Below, in pieces: positions 9,206-16,706 of a stretch of DNA of 64,000 nt. Position numbers and translations under genes: made by a program. The notes beneath the pieces are model-generated. The model did not search any database and was not told where the DNA came from. It worked only from the letters and a program-made list of their open reading frames with translations. Within the stretch, counting starts at the first letter, position 1; each line of letters begins with the position of its first letter. The stretch covers positions 26,787 through 90,786 of the forward strand of contig NZ_CALLWC010000054.1 in the NCBI RefSeq assembly GCF_938015785.1. Reading direction: 5' to 3'. This stretch comes from an uncultured Campylobacter sp. Lineage in GTDB: Bacteria; Campylobacterota; Campylobacteria; Campylobacterales; Campylobacteraceae.

Positions 9206-10048
9206 TTACGCCCTTAATTCAGTAATAATTTCAGTTTTAGACGCGTCGGTAGAGCCATCTAGGATCAGTTCGCCGATGCTTTCCGCGCGGATCAGCCCGC
9301 TGCTCGGATTCTTGACGCTATTGATCGCGCCTTTTACCTCGGCATGTACGTCGCTGTATTCAAACGCTAGCGTCGTATTTATAAGCTCGCAGTCTTGCAG
9401 GCGCAAATTTTGCATATAGCAAAAGCCCTGCAGGCTCTCGATCTTGCAGTTTCGCAGCGTCACGTTTTTAGAATTCCACCCGAAGTACTCGCCCGCGATG
9501 AAACAGTCCTCGATGAGGATATTTTCGCAGTTCCAAAATGCGTCCTTGGATAGGAGCTTGGAGTTTTTGATCGTTACGTTTCTGCAGCCGTCAAAGCAGT
9601 AATCTCCGAAGAGCGATAGATTTTCGATGCTTAAGTTTTCGCAATCAAGCCCGAAATAAGCGCCCTTTGCGGTGACGTTTTTAAGCGACACGTCGCTGCA
9701 GTGCCACAAGGTCTCTTGCGCATCGTGAAATTCTACGTTTTGCAACGCGGCGTCTTTTACGCGGCGAAGCCCCTTAGGCGCGCCGTAGAGGCAGTCTTTT
9801 AGCACCACGCCGCGGCTATACCAGATCCCTGCGCGCGCGACCTCGTCGAATAAGCAGTCCTGCGCGCGGATATTTTCGGCGTACCAAAACGGATATTTCC
9901 ACTCAAATTTACAGTTTTGCGCGACGATATTTGCGCTGTGCTTTAGCGGCGACTCGCCCTCGCCGAAAACGGAATTTTCGATCCGCAGATCCTTTGCGCC
10001 GAACAGCGCGCGCTCGCCGCCAAAGTGCTTTTGTCTTAATATTTGCAT
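9206..10048 (-). CDS. DUF3737 right-handed beta-helix protein
   Basis: A 280-residue cytoplasmic protein made of about ten degenerate ~20-residue repeats with the pattern N-x-x-I/L-x-(N/D)-C (examples ENIRAQDCLF, KNVTLRNCKI, ENILIEDCFI), predicting a parallel beta-helix as in pentapeptide/pectate-lyase folds. It starts MQILRQKHFGGERAL, characteristic of DUF3737. The gene abuts the MalY-type gene (1 nt gap), and I recall the two families often being neighbours. The high Cys content (one per coil) is notable. No catalytic residues can be assigned. Confidence 0.8.
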   Translation of the reverse strand: MQILRQKHFGGERALFGAKDLRIENSVFGEGESPLKHSANIVAQNCKFEWKYPFWYAENIRAQDCLFDEVARAGIWYSRGVVLKDCLYGAPKGLRRVKDAALQNVEFHDAQETLWHCSDVSLKNVTAKGAYFGLDCENLSIENLSLFGDYCFDGCRNVTIKNSKLLSKDAFWNCENILIEDCFIAGEYFGWNSKNVTLRNCKIESLQGFCYMQNLRLQDCELINTTLAFEYSDVHAEVKGAINSVKNPSSGLIRAESIGELILDGSTDASKTEIITELRA

Positions 10049-10478
10049 GGCTTTCCTTAGATTTAAAATTTATTTCAGATTATACAAAGAATTTCAAAAT
10101 TCCGCGTAGCTTAGGCGTATGAAACGCAAGCGAATTTTAAAAATTTTAAAATTTAGAGGCGGCGGGGGGCTAAATTTGACGCGCCTCGGTAGTGGTTACG
10201 AAACATATGCGGCGAATGCGCGGCAAATAGCCGCGCGCTTATAAAGGCGTTTTTGTAAACGCCCTAATGAAGCGCGCCTAGATCACTACGGCTATTCGCG
10301 TATTCGTTTAGGCACCCATATCTGCCCACGATAGGCACCACTTGAAAGCCGAATAAAAATTTATCGCGAGCGGCGCCTTATAAAATTTGTAAAATTTTCT
10401 ACAATCAACGTGCAAGTTCCCCTAAAGCGTCGTGTCTGAAAAAGCGCAAATTTTACCCCGCACACAAACTGGGCGCGT
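10049..10478. other. intergenic region with two hairpins
   Basis: About 430 bp. Two perfect 7-bp hairpins stand close together: GCGCGGC-AAATA-GCCGCGC (10218-10236) and GGCGTTT-TTGT-AAACGCC (10246-10263). No T-run, no coding signal. They may be a transcript end or fortuitous. Confidence 0.35.
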
Positions 10479-10958
10479 CTAATGCTCGTGGTGATGCAAG
10501 TGGATGTCTTCGCCGCGGTCTCGATCTGTAGCGCGCTTTCGTAGATCAAAATACACAAAAAGCCCGCTAGGCTCGCCATCCTCGTAAATTTCAAGTTTGT
10601 AGCGCATTACGGCGTGCGTGCACACTGCAACGTCAAGCGTCGCTTCATAGCCGTCTGCGCTGCGCTTTAGCGGGAATTCCGCATTGCCCATATTCATACT
10701 CACGCCCGAAATTTTAACGCTCGGATTTTTCAGCTCACGCGAAATTCCGCTTATTTTTAGCTCGTTTGCTCCCGCTTCGATCGGATGGCGCGCTACGCTA
10801 AAGAGCGCCTTCTGCCCGCCCGCGTTAGTCTCGCAGTCCTGTGCGGCTAGATTGCAACCAAGACGCGTCCTTATATCCTTGAATAATGCATCGCTCTCAT
10901 CCGCGCCAAATCCTAAAGTAGCGGCGAAAATCAAGCTAAAACGTAGAGCCTTTATCAT
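10479..10958 (-). CDS. secreted YtkA/FixH-like protein with His-rich tail
   Basis: A 159-residue exported protein. Signal peptide residues 1-19 (cleavage near GFGA/DE). Two cysteines at ~35 and 42 (LGCNLAAQDCE) could form a disulfide. Residues ~70-130 (ISGVSMNMGNAEF...GYEATLDVAVCTHAVMRYKLEIYEDG) resemble a YtkA/FixH-type beta-sandwich, with a methionine cluster typical of copper-handling proteins. The C-terminus ends in HLHHHEH. Copper or other metal binding is inference. It stands alone. The assignment to YtkA-like is by pattern only. Confidence 0.6.
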   Translation of the reverse strand: MIKALRFSLIFAATLGFGADESDALFKDIRTRLGCNLAAQDCETNAGGQKALFSVARHPIEAGANELKISGISRELKNPSVKISGVSMNMGNAEFPLKRSADGYEATLDVAVCTHAVMRYKLEIYEDGEPSGLFVYFDLRKRATDRDRGEDIHLHHHEH

Positions 10959-11074
10959 TATGATCCTTTGTAAATGAAATTTGTACGCAATTTTAGCAGA
11001 AAATTCCGCGCCTATTAAAAATATTTATTAAAATTTTAGCTAAAATAACGATATCTTTTACGAAAGGACGAAAA

Positions 11075-11437
11075 ATGGCTGAGTTTTTAATCAAAGACGC
11101 CAAGGACGGCTGCAAATTCGATCTACTTTATGACGGGCACGTACTGTGCACCTCCGAGGTTTACACGAGCAAGGCCGCTTGCAAAAACGGCATCGAAAGC
11201 GTCGCAAAAAACGCCGCACTAAATAAGATCGAGGATCAAATCGCGGGCGGCGAAAAGCTAAACAATCCGAAATTTGAGCTTTACACCGATAAAGCAGGTA
11301 AGGTTCGCTTCCGCCTAACGGCCAGCAACGGACAGATCATCGCCGTTAGCAAGGATTTTGAGGCTAAGGCGGACGCTCTGAAAGTAATAGAGCTTATCGT
11401 AAAACAGGCTCCGAAAGCCAAGATCAAGGAGGCGTAA
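11075..11437 (+). CDS. YegP-family protein, tandem DUF1508
   Basis: A 120-residue protein with two DUF1508 (YegP) repeats: residues ~3-50 (FLIKDAKDGCKFDLLYDG, ending SKAACKNGIESVAKNA) and ~60-110 (FELYTDKAGKVRFRLTASNGQ). Each repeat has the F-x-[IL]-Y-x-D...F-x-[FL]-x-[AS] pattern. Function is unknown; the family is small, cytoplasmic and common in proteobacteria. ACGAAAGGACG lies before the ATG. The EF-hand-like gene follows after 3 nt, so the two are one operon. Confidence 0.88.
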   Translation: MAEFLIKDAKDGCKFDLLYDGHVLCTSEVYTSKAACKNGIESVAKNAALNKIEDQIAGGEKLNNPKFELYTDKAGKVRFRLTASNGQIIAVSKDFEAKADALKVIELIVKQAPKAKIKEA

Positions 11438-11440
11438 ATA

Positions 11441-11887
11441 ATGGACATAAACGGACTTGTAAATATGGTCTCTGCGCTCAAAAGCGACGATAAAAATTTA
11501 AGAGAATTTCAAAGCGGTCCAGTCGCTTTTATCGAAAAATTTCTAGGCGTGGATCTACCTGACGATCAGATAAATGCGATAATTGCGGGCATCAGCTCAA
11601 ATTTTTTAAGCAAAAACGAAAGCGGCGGATCTAGCTCGCTAGGCTCGATGCTGGGCGATCTTTTAGGAGGCGGCGAAGACGTGCAAGCAAACGCTGTCGA
11701 TAGCAAAGGCGTGGATTTTAGCGCGCTGATCGGCAAAATCGCAAGCGCCAAGCTCGACCTAAACGGCGACGGCAAAGTCGATATCAACGACGCAAGTAGC
11801 TTTTTGGGCGATCTTTTAGGAGGCGGCGCAAACGGCGAAGACAAGGGGTTAAATTTAGGCGGCCTGCTAAAAACGTTTAAAATTTAA
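11441..11887 (+). CDS. small acidic protein with an EF-hand/dockerin-like Ca site
   Basis: A 148-residue acidic protein without signal peptide. A clear DxNxDGxVxxxD calcium loop (DLNGDGKVDINDAS) lies at ~106-119. The segment LGDLLGGG occurs twice, at ~70-77 and ~126-133, each after a Ser-rich linker, hinting at an internal duplication. The N-terminal ~55 residues (NMVSALKSDDKNLREFQSG... region, with FIEKFLGVDLPDDQI) look helical. It starts 3 nt after the YegP-like gene. I do not recognise the family; a small Ca-responsive partner of the DUF1508 protein is only a guess. Confidence 0.7.
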   Translation: MDINGLVNMVSALKSDDKNLREFQSGPVAFIEKFLGVDLPDDQINAIIAGISSNFLSKNESGGSSSLGSMLGDLLGGGEDVQANAVDSKGVDFSALIGKIASAKLDLNGDGKVDINDASSFLGDLLGGGANGEDKGLNLGGLLKTFKI

Positions 11888-12384
11888 ACGAGGATAAATT
11901 TCAAACGCAGGCCGGATTTTGCGCGACGATGTTTAAATTTACGGCGCGCTATTTTAATCCGTGCCTGCACCGTTTAACGCTTGCGTGAAGGGTTTAAATT
12001 TATGCTGTATTGCGCGTAAAAACCTCGCGCTTAATTAAGGCGGGCTCAAATTTAAAGCAAAAGTTATTTAAAATTTAAGCCCGTTTCGCCTTTGCAGCGT
12101 TTTGTTTATGGCACCTTGACGGAGCGCCCCGCTCGATCCTCTTTAAACCCTCGCTTCAAGATGAAACAATCTCAAATGCCGCTTAAATTTTATCTTTGTC
12201 TTTCAAGCGTCCGCTTTAAATTTAGTCGCTCTTTGGCTCGGTTTCATTTCGCTACCCATTCAAATTCCCGCGCAGCGCGTCAAAGCATATAGTCAAATTT
12301 TATCAAAATTTTAAAAACGGCTATAAATTAAGCGCGAAAGAGTTCGCCTAAAAAGGATATATTTTATTTCTATTTACTGTTTAG
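11888..12384. other. intergenic region without recognisable genes
   Basis: About 500 bp of GTTTAAATTTA-like words and GC-rich fragments upstream of the small RNA promoter. The open frame 12092-12292 has no ribosome site and atypical composition. Confidence 0.4.
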
Positions 12385-12388
12385 GTAG

Positions 12389-12394
12389 TATAAT
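12389..12394 (+). promoter_or_regulatory. -10 box of the small RNA gene
   Basis: GTATAAT preceded by T-rich blocks (TTTTATTTCTATTTACTG), the epsilon-group promoter pattern. It predicts a start near 12401. Confidence 0.6.
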
Positions 12395-12400
12395 CGTTCT

Positions 12401-12463
12401 CGTCCGACAAGATAAAACCTCCTTTTTGTATGAAGCCCGAGCGTAAAAGCTCGGGCTTTTTTT
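12401..12463 (+). ncRNA. candidate ~60-nt small RNA with a 16S anti-SD word
   Basis: A self-contained transcription unit: TATAAT at 12389-12394, then ~30 nt of mostly unpaired RNA, then a strong intrinsic terminator (10-bp AAGCCCGAGC / GCTCGGGCTT stem, loop GTAAAA, seven Us). A separate TATAAT at 12480-12485 serves moaC, so this is unlikely to be only a moaC leader. The unpaired part holds ACCTCCTTT (12417-12425), identical to the 3' anti-Shine-Dalgarno end of 16S rRNA, so the RNA could pair with AGGAGG ribosome sites of mRNAs. No matching Rfam family comes to mind. Exact 5' end is inferred. Confidence 0.6.
12433..12463 (+). terminator. intrinsic terminator of the small RNA
   Basis: Perfect 10-bp stem with a 6-nt loop followed by a T-run, the best intrinsic terminator in the window. 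Confidence 0.85.
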
Positions 12464-12479
12464 ATACCCGAAATTCTGC

Positions 12480-12485
12480 TATAAT
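12480..12485 (+). promoter_or_regulatory. moaC: -10 box for moaC
   Basis: GCTATAAT 26 nt before the moaC ATG, downstream of the terminator, giving a ~20-nt leader with AAGGA at 12501-12505. Confidence 0.6.
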
Positions 12486-12510
12486 CCCGCCAAAAACCGC
12501 AAGGAATTTT

Positions 12511-12981
12511 ATGCTTACACATATAGACGAAAACAATATGCCGCGCATGGTAGATGTCGGCGCCAAGGACGAGAGCGAGCGCGTAGCCACCGCTAGCGGT
12601 ATCATACGAATGAGTGCGGAGGCTTTTGCCGCCGTTAAGCAAAACACGGCCAAAAAAGGCCCTGTGCTTCAAACTGCCGTCGTTGCCGCGATAATGGGCG
12701 CTAAAAAGACGAGCGAGCTAATACCTATGACTCATCCGCTTACGATTACTTCGATTAAAACGGATATCGAGGAGCTTGCGAGCGAGTGTGCGTTTAAGCT
12801 TTTTGTAACGGTGAAAATCACGGGCAAAACGGGCGTCGAGATGGAAGCGCTAACGGGCGTGAGCGTAGGGTTGCTGACGATTTACGATATGCTAAAAGCG
12901 ATAGATAAATCGATGCAGATCACCGACATCGTGCTGCAACGCAAAGAGGGAGGCAAGAGTGGCGTGTATACTAGGAGCTGA
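12511..12981 (+). CDS. moaC: cyclic pyranopterin monophosphate synthase MoaC
   Basis: A 156-residue enzyme of molybdenum cofactor synthesis that converts 3',8-cyclo-GTP (the MoaA product) to cyclic pyranopterin monophosphate. Family hallmarks: PRMVDVGAKDESERVATASG at the N-terminus, IPMTHPL at ~77-83, and the C-terminal GVEMEALTGVSVGLLT with the KSMQI region. Length matches the usual ~158. ATG at 12511 has AAGGA 6 nt upstream; the longer frame upstream runs through the terminator and is not used. The cofactor it supplies is needed by the two TorA-type reductases in this window. The next gene overlaps it by 23 nt. Confidence 0.96.
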   Translation: MLTHIDENNMPRMVDVGAKDESERVATASGIIRMSAEAFAAVKQNTAKKGPVLQTAVVAAIMGAKKTSELIPMTHPLTITSIKTDIEELASECAFKLFVTVKITGKTGVEMEALTGVSVGLLTIYDMLKAIDKSMQITDIVLQRKEGGKSGVYTRS

Positions 12982-13219
12982 AAAACCAAAAATCGACTAC
13001 CCACTCTTTTGGGAATACAAAATCATCCTAGACGCAAGCACCCAAAAGCGCGAGCAGATCGATGAAATTTTAAGGGGCGAAAATTACAAAATAGACTTTT
13101 CGCGCTTTTCAAACGGCGGAAAATATATGAGCTTCAACGCAAGCGTCTTCGTAAATAGCGATACGCACAGAAATGAAATTTTCGAGCGCTTAAAGGCTCA
13201 TTTTAAATACATACTGTAG
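12959..13219 (+). CDS. DUF493 / YbeD-like (HP0495 family) protein
   Basis: An 86-residue small alpha/beta protein of the DUF493 (YbeD) family: MACILGAEKPKIDYPLFWEY, then a ferredoxin-like fold with a conserved FSNGGKYMSFNASVFV strand pair. It starts with GTG inside moaC (23-nt overlap), with GGAGG at 12948-12952 as ribosome site, so translation is coupled. The structure class resembles regulatory ACT-like domains; no function is established. Confidence 0.85.
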   Translation: MACILGAEKPKIDYPLFWEYKIILDASTQKREQIDEILRGENYKIDFSRFSNGGKYMSFNASVFVNSDTHRNEIFERLKAHFKYIL

Positions 13220-13227
13220 GAGAGGAT

Positions 13228-14487
13228 ATGAAGGAAAAACTGATAGAAAAATTCGGCGCCGATCTCGCGCAAATTTCACAAGCCGAGCTAGCCTCATATG
13301 TGCAAGAGCTCGCCTTGCAAGAAGCCGCGAAGGCTTTGTGTGAGCTTGACGACGAGAGTAAAAGCGCCAAAAGCACGCAATTAATCCTAGACTTCGCAGA
13401 CGAGTTAAAAGACGCGGGCGCGCTTAGCGATGAGACGGCAGAAGCCCTACTTAACGGCGTTAAAAAGGCGCTGTGCGACGAGGACGAGCAGGCTCTTTAC
13501 AAGCTCATCTACGACTACGATGATCTACGCAAAAAGATCGCTTGTAAGCAAAAGGCGATTAAAACCCTAGTTCTGCGCAGCTACGACGATCTAGATACCG
13601 CGCTGCAAAACGCAAGCGAAACAGAAGCAAAAGAGCACATAGGCGCGGCGCTACAGCGAGCGATTGCGAGCAAACTTCCGCTTGCGGACGTGCTGAAAGA
13701 AGCGAGTGAACTGGCCTTCATAAGCGTGCTAGAAAGCGGCACCGACATCGAGGATACCGCGCACGAGACGGCGAAAAACATCGCATCTTCGGCTATAGGC
13801 GACGGAGAATTTACAAAATTCCGCACTAAAGAAATTTCAAAAATCATCATAAATCGCGCGATTTTCGTCGCAAACGAGAGCAAAAATACAGCCTCTGCGC
13901 TGATTAGAGGCGCGATTTTAGGCTGCTACGACGGCATAAACAAAGCCGCCGAAAGATACCGCGACGAGCTAAGTTTCTCGCCGGCAAGCGACGCACAGAG
14001 CCTAGAGAACGAAAGGCTTCAAATTTCGCAGATGAGCGAGCTATTTAGCGCCGTGCTAAGCGACGCGGTCGCAAGCTCGGAGGAGCCCGCTAAAAGCGAG
14101 ATCGCCAAGATCGCCGATGAAGAATTTGGAGGCTACCTGGCTAAATTTAGAAAAATTTCAAACGATCTTGCCGAGCAGCTAAGCGCCAAAATCGGTGAGA
14201 TCGAGCTTGGCGAGCGCGCGAAAAAGGCGAGCGCCAAAGCGCGCGAAATCACTCAAGAACTGAGCCAAAAAAGCGCCAAAATCATCGAAAACCTCGATCT
14301 GGACGAGAAGCTCGACGCAATCAAAAAAGAGCTTAGCGAATTTGAAAAGAAAATGAGCCAAAAATTTGCCGAGCTAAAAAGCTCCGACGTCGCCAAAAAC
14401 GTAAGCGAAAGGGCGCGTGAGATGAGCGCTAAGGCTTACGAGGCCGCAAAAGAAACGATCGCCAAGCTAAAGTCCAAAAAAGACTAA
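13228..14487 (+). CDS. large acidic alpha-helical protein, function unknown
   Basis: A 419-residue soluble, Ala/Glu/Lys-rich protein predicted nearly all helical. The middle (residues ~175-235) contains a Gly/Ala-rich stretch (ETAKNIASSAIGDG ... TASALIRGAILGCYDG) with amphipathic helices. The last ~110 residues are heptad-rich with two related segments, ERAKKASAKAREITQ and ERAREMSAKAYEAAK, resembling apolipoprotein/LEA-type repeats. It begins 8 nt after the DUF493 gene with AGGAGAGG as ribosome site, so it belongs to the moaC operon. I do not recognise a defined family with confidence. Membrane association through amphipathic helices or a stress role are guesses. Confidence 0.7.
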   Translation: MKEKLIEKFGADLAQISQAELASYVQELALQEAAKALCELDDESKSAKSTQLILDFADELKDAGALSDETAEALLNGVKKALCDEDEQALYKLIYDYDDLRKKIACKQKAIKTLVLRSYDDLDTALQNASETEAKEHIGAALQRAIASKLPLADVLKEASELAFISVLESGTDIEDTAHETAKNIASSAIGDGEFTKFRTKEISKIIINRAIFVANESKNTASALIRGAILGCYDGINKAAERYRDELSFSPASDAQSLENERLQISQMSELFSAVLSDAVASSEEPAKSEIAKIADEEFGGYLAKFRKISNDLAEQLSAKIGEIELGERAKKASAKAREITQELSQKSAKIIENLDLDEKLDAIKKELSEFEKKMSQKFAELKSSDVAKNVSERAREMSAKAYEAAKETIAKLKSKKD

Positions 14488-15599
14488 ATGGGCGCCGCAG
14501 GCGCGAAATCCCTAACGGTAAACACTCGGCGCTCGCTGCTTTGCGCTGCAAAATTTACTAGCATGCCTTAAAGCTCGCGCGCCCTAAAAGAAAGGAGCTT
14601 TCGTTAGAGTTTGCGAGGCCTGCGCAGAATTCTTTATGCGCTTTAACGGCGCTATAAAATTCCATGCTGATAAAGAATTTTACGAATTTTGCATAACTAA
14701 ATTTAGATGCGCGCTGCAAAATTACGTGCCGCCAAAAATCCTACGGCGATGCGAGACCCTGGTCCAACCAAATCTTGCCGCAGTGATAAAATTCTAAGTG
14801 CAAAATTTTATAGCTGTCAGAGCATATATAAAATTCCAAAAACGGCGCGGATTTTTAAGCTTGAAATTTCATCGCGTAGATTTGCGTAGCAGAATTTTAA
14901 AATTCTAAACGCGTAAAATTTTAAAATTCCATCCAAAATGATACGGTACGGCTTGCAGTTTGAAATTTTATCCCGACGCGCGCAAATGAAATTTCGCGAG
15001 ATAAACTCTACGAAAAAGCACTTGCGGCGTTTGACATTTCTGCGACCATTTCAATTCCCACAACGAAATTTCATTGCAGCACAAGATGCAGTGGTGTAGT
15101 ACCTTTTGCCAAGTTAATAATTAGAATTTATGCGCCACAAAATACCAACGCGACTCACCTCAAATCATAGCGACATCCGAGCCCATTTTATCGTACGATT
15201 TGATTGCGCAAATTTCAAACTGCTCTTATCTGCCCAAACCGAGCGCCTGGTGTAAATAAAATTCTACCGGATTTATCGTTGCGTAAATTTAAAACCGCGC
15301 CCCTGCTCTATTTAGGCGCAGAGGCGCCTTATTTATACAACGTCGCACTTGGATTTGGATAAATCCACTACTTTCACACAGCAATGCCTCGTTTACGCCA
15401 CGATAAAATTCTGCGAAATCTCCGCTAAATTTTATCCCTAAATTACAAAGCCCAATTCTATTTTAAAGGCGACGGGCGTCCTTAAATTTCACGGCAAATT
15501 CCAAATAGATCGCGTCTGCAAAATCCGGCAATCCAAAATAAAATTCTAAAAATTTAACCAAATTTCGCTAAAATCGCCGCAAAATTTTAAGGAGAAAAG
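14488..15599. other. 1.1-kb gene-free region rich in AATTTTA words
   Basis: No frame over 60 codons looks real. The sequence is dominated by AAAATTCTA, AAATTTTAAAATT and GAAATTTCA variants and may hold decayed genes. A TAAAAT at 15569-15574 is a plausible -10 for the protease gene, which has AAGGAG before its ATG. Confidence 0.45.
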
Positions 15600-16409
15600 A
15601 TGAAAAAATTAGCTCTTTTAATATCCTTTGCTGCGATGATAATTTTTACCGGCTGCGCGAGTACCACGCAAGGCGGCGCCGTAGGCATCGACCGCTCGCA
15701 ATTCATCACCGTAAGCGAAGCTGAAATGGATCAAAGTGCCGCGCTTGCCTACAGGCAGATTACCGCCCAAGCAAACGCCAAGCACGTCCTAAATACCGAT
15801 AAAAAGCTAACTGATCGCGTTAGAGGCATCTCGAAGCGCCTAATCGCTCAAGTCGGCGCATTTCGCAAAGACGCACTGAAATGGAACTGGCAGGTAAACG
15901 TCATCAACGACCCTACGATCAATGCTTGGTGTATGCCTGGCGGTCGCATCGTCGTATATACTGGCATCATCGAAAAGCTTAAACTTACCGATGCCGAGCT
16001 GGCTGCCATTTTGGGACACGAGATGTCGCACGCACTGCGCGAACACAGTCGCGAGCGAGCCTCGACTGAGCAGATGAAAGATGTCGGTATCGCTGTAGCA
16101 AGCTCCGCAGCAGGGCTTGGAGATCTAGGCTCAGCGGCTTTGAACATGGCGGCTCAATACACATTCACGCTGCCGTTTTCGCGTACACATGAAACTGAGG
16201 CCGATCTGATGGGTGTCGAGCTGATGGCGCGCGCAGGATACGATCCGAGGGCCGCGATAAACGTCTGGGAGAAGATGAATAAACTAAATGAGAGCCATCC
16301 GCTTAAATTTATGTCCACACACCCTTCAAACGACGATCGCATCGCCGATCTGAAAGAGGTGATGCCGAAAGTCTTGCCGCTTTACGAGGCTGCCACAAGA
16401 AATAGATAG
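15600..16409 (+). CDS. M48 family metalloprotease lipoprotein (LoiP/YcaL-like)
   Basis: A 269-residue lipoprotein. Signal with lipobox FTGC (Cys19). Zinc-protease motif HEMSH at 140-144 inside LGHEMSHALREHSRER, and the third ligand in the ETEADLMGVELMARAGYDP helix near 197-215. This arrangement is that of LoiP/YcaL-type periplasmic proteases attached to the outer membrane, which act in envelope protein quality control. The C-terminal STHPSNDDRI is also typical of the family. Monocistronic; a hairpin follows directly. Confidence 0.92.
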   Translation: MKKLALLISFAAMIIFTGCASTTQGGAVGIDRSQFITVSEAEMDQSAALAYRQITAQANAKHVLNTDKKLTDRVRGISKRLIAQVGAFRKDALKWNWQVNVINDPTINAWCMPGGRIVVYTGIIEKLKLTDAELAAILGHEMSHALREHSRERASTEQMKDVGIAVASSAAGLGDLGSAALNMAAQYTFTLPFSRTHETEADLMGVELMARAGYDPRAAINVWEKMNKLNESHPLKFMSTHPSNDDRIADLKEVMPKVLPLYEAATRNR

Positions 16410-16434
16410 TCTTGCGATTTAAAATTTCGCAAGA
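16410..16434 (+). terminator. hairpin after the M48 protease gene
   Basis: TCTTGCGA and TCGCAAGA form a perfect 8-bp stem with a 9-nt AT loop, starting 1 nt after the stop. No T-run follows. Confidence 0.45.
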
Positions 16435-16662
16435 GCTTGCGCGCTAAGGTTTTTTAAGTAGCAGGTTTTATCGTCGCATTTAAATTCCTTAATGGGCTTG
16501 CGCGCGGCGCTAGGATTATCCGCCGCCGCGCTAGAGCTCTATCGCGATAAAATCTCGCCGTGACAAAGGTCTGCCGCAGCGCGAAATTTTAAATTACCGC
16601 AAAATTCTACGCACGGGCGCGAGGCATTTTCCATATCTTTTGGATTTTAAAGCGTTTTTGGA

Positions 16663-16668
16663 TATAAT
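16663..16668 (+). promoter_or_regulatory. -10 box for the CorC/CNNM-type gene
   Basis: GATATAAT with T-rich upstream sequence, 39 nt before the TTG start. Confidence 0.55.
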
Positions 16669-16706
16669 CATAAATATTTATTTTTAAATTTCAAAGGATA
16701 AGAAAT

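Noticed and set aside
10361..10594. 77-codon frame overlapping the YtkA-like gene
   Set aside because: It is the other reading frame of the 3' end of a well-supported secreted protein gene.
12401..12510. Reading the terminator before moaC as a molybdenum-cofactor riboswitch or attenuator
   Set aside because: There is no multi-stem aptamer, and a second TATAAT after the terminator gives moaC its own start. A small RNA gene fits better.
14707..14889. 60-codon frame in the 1.1-kb gap
   Set aside because: Composition matches intergenic repeats (KIPKTARIFKLEI from AAAATTCC words) and there is no ribosome site.
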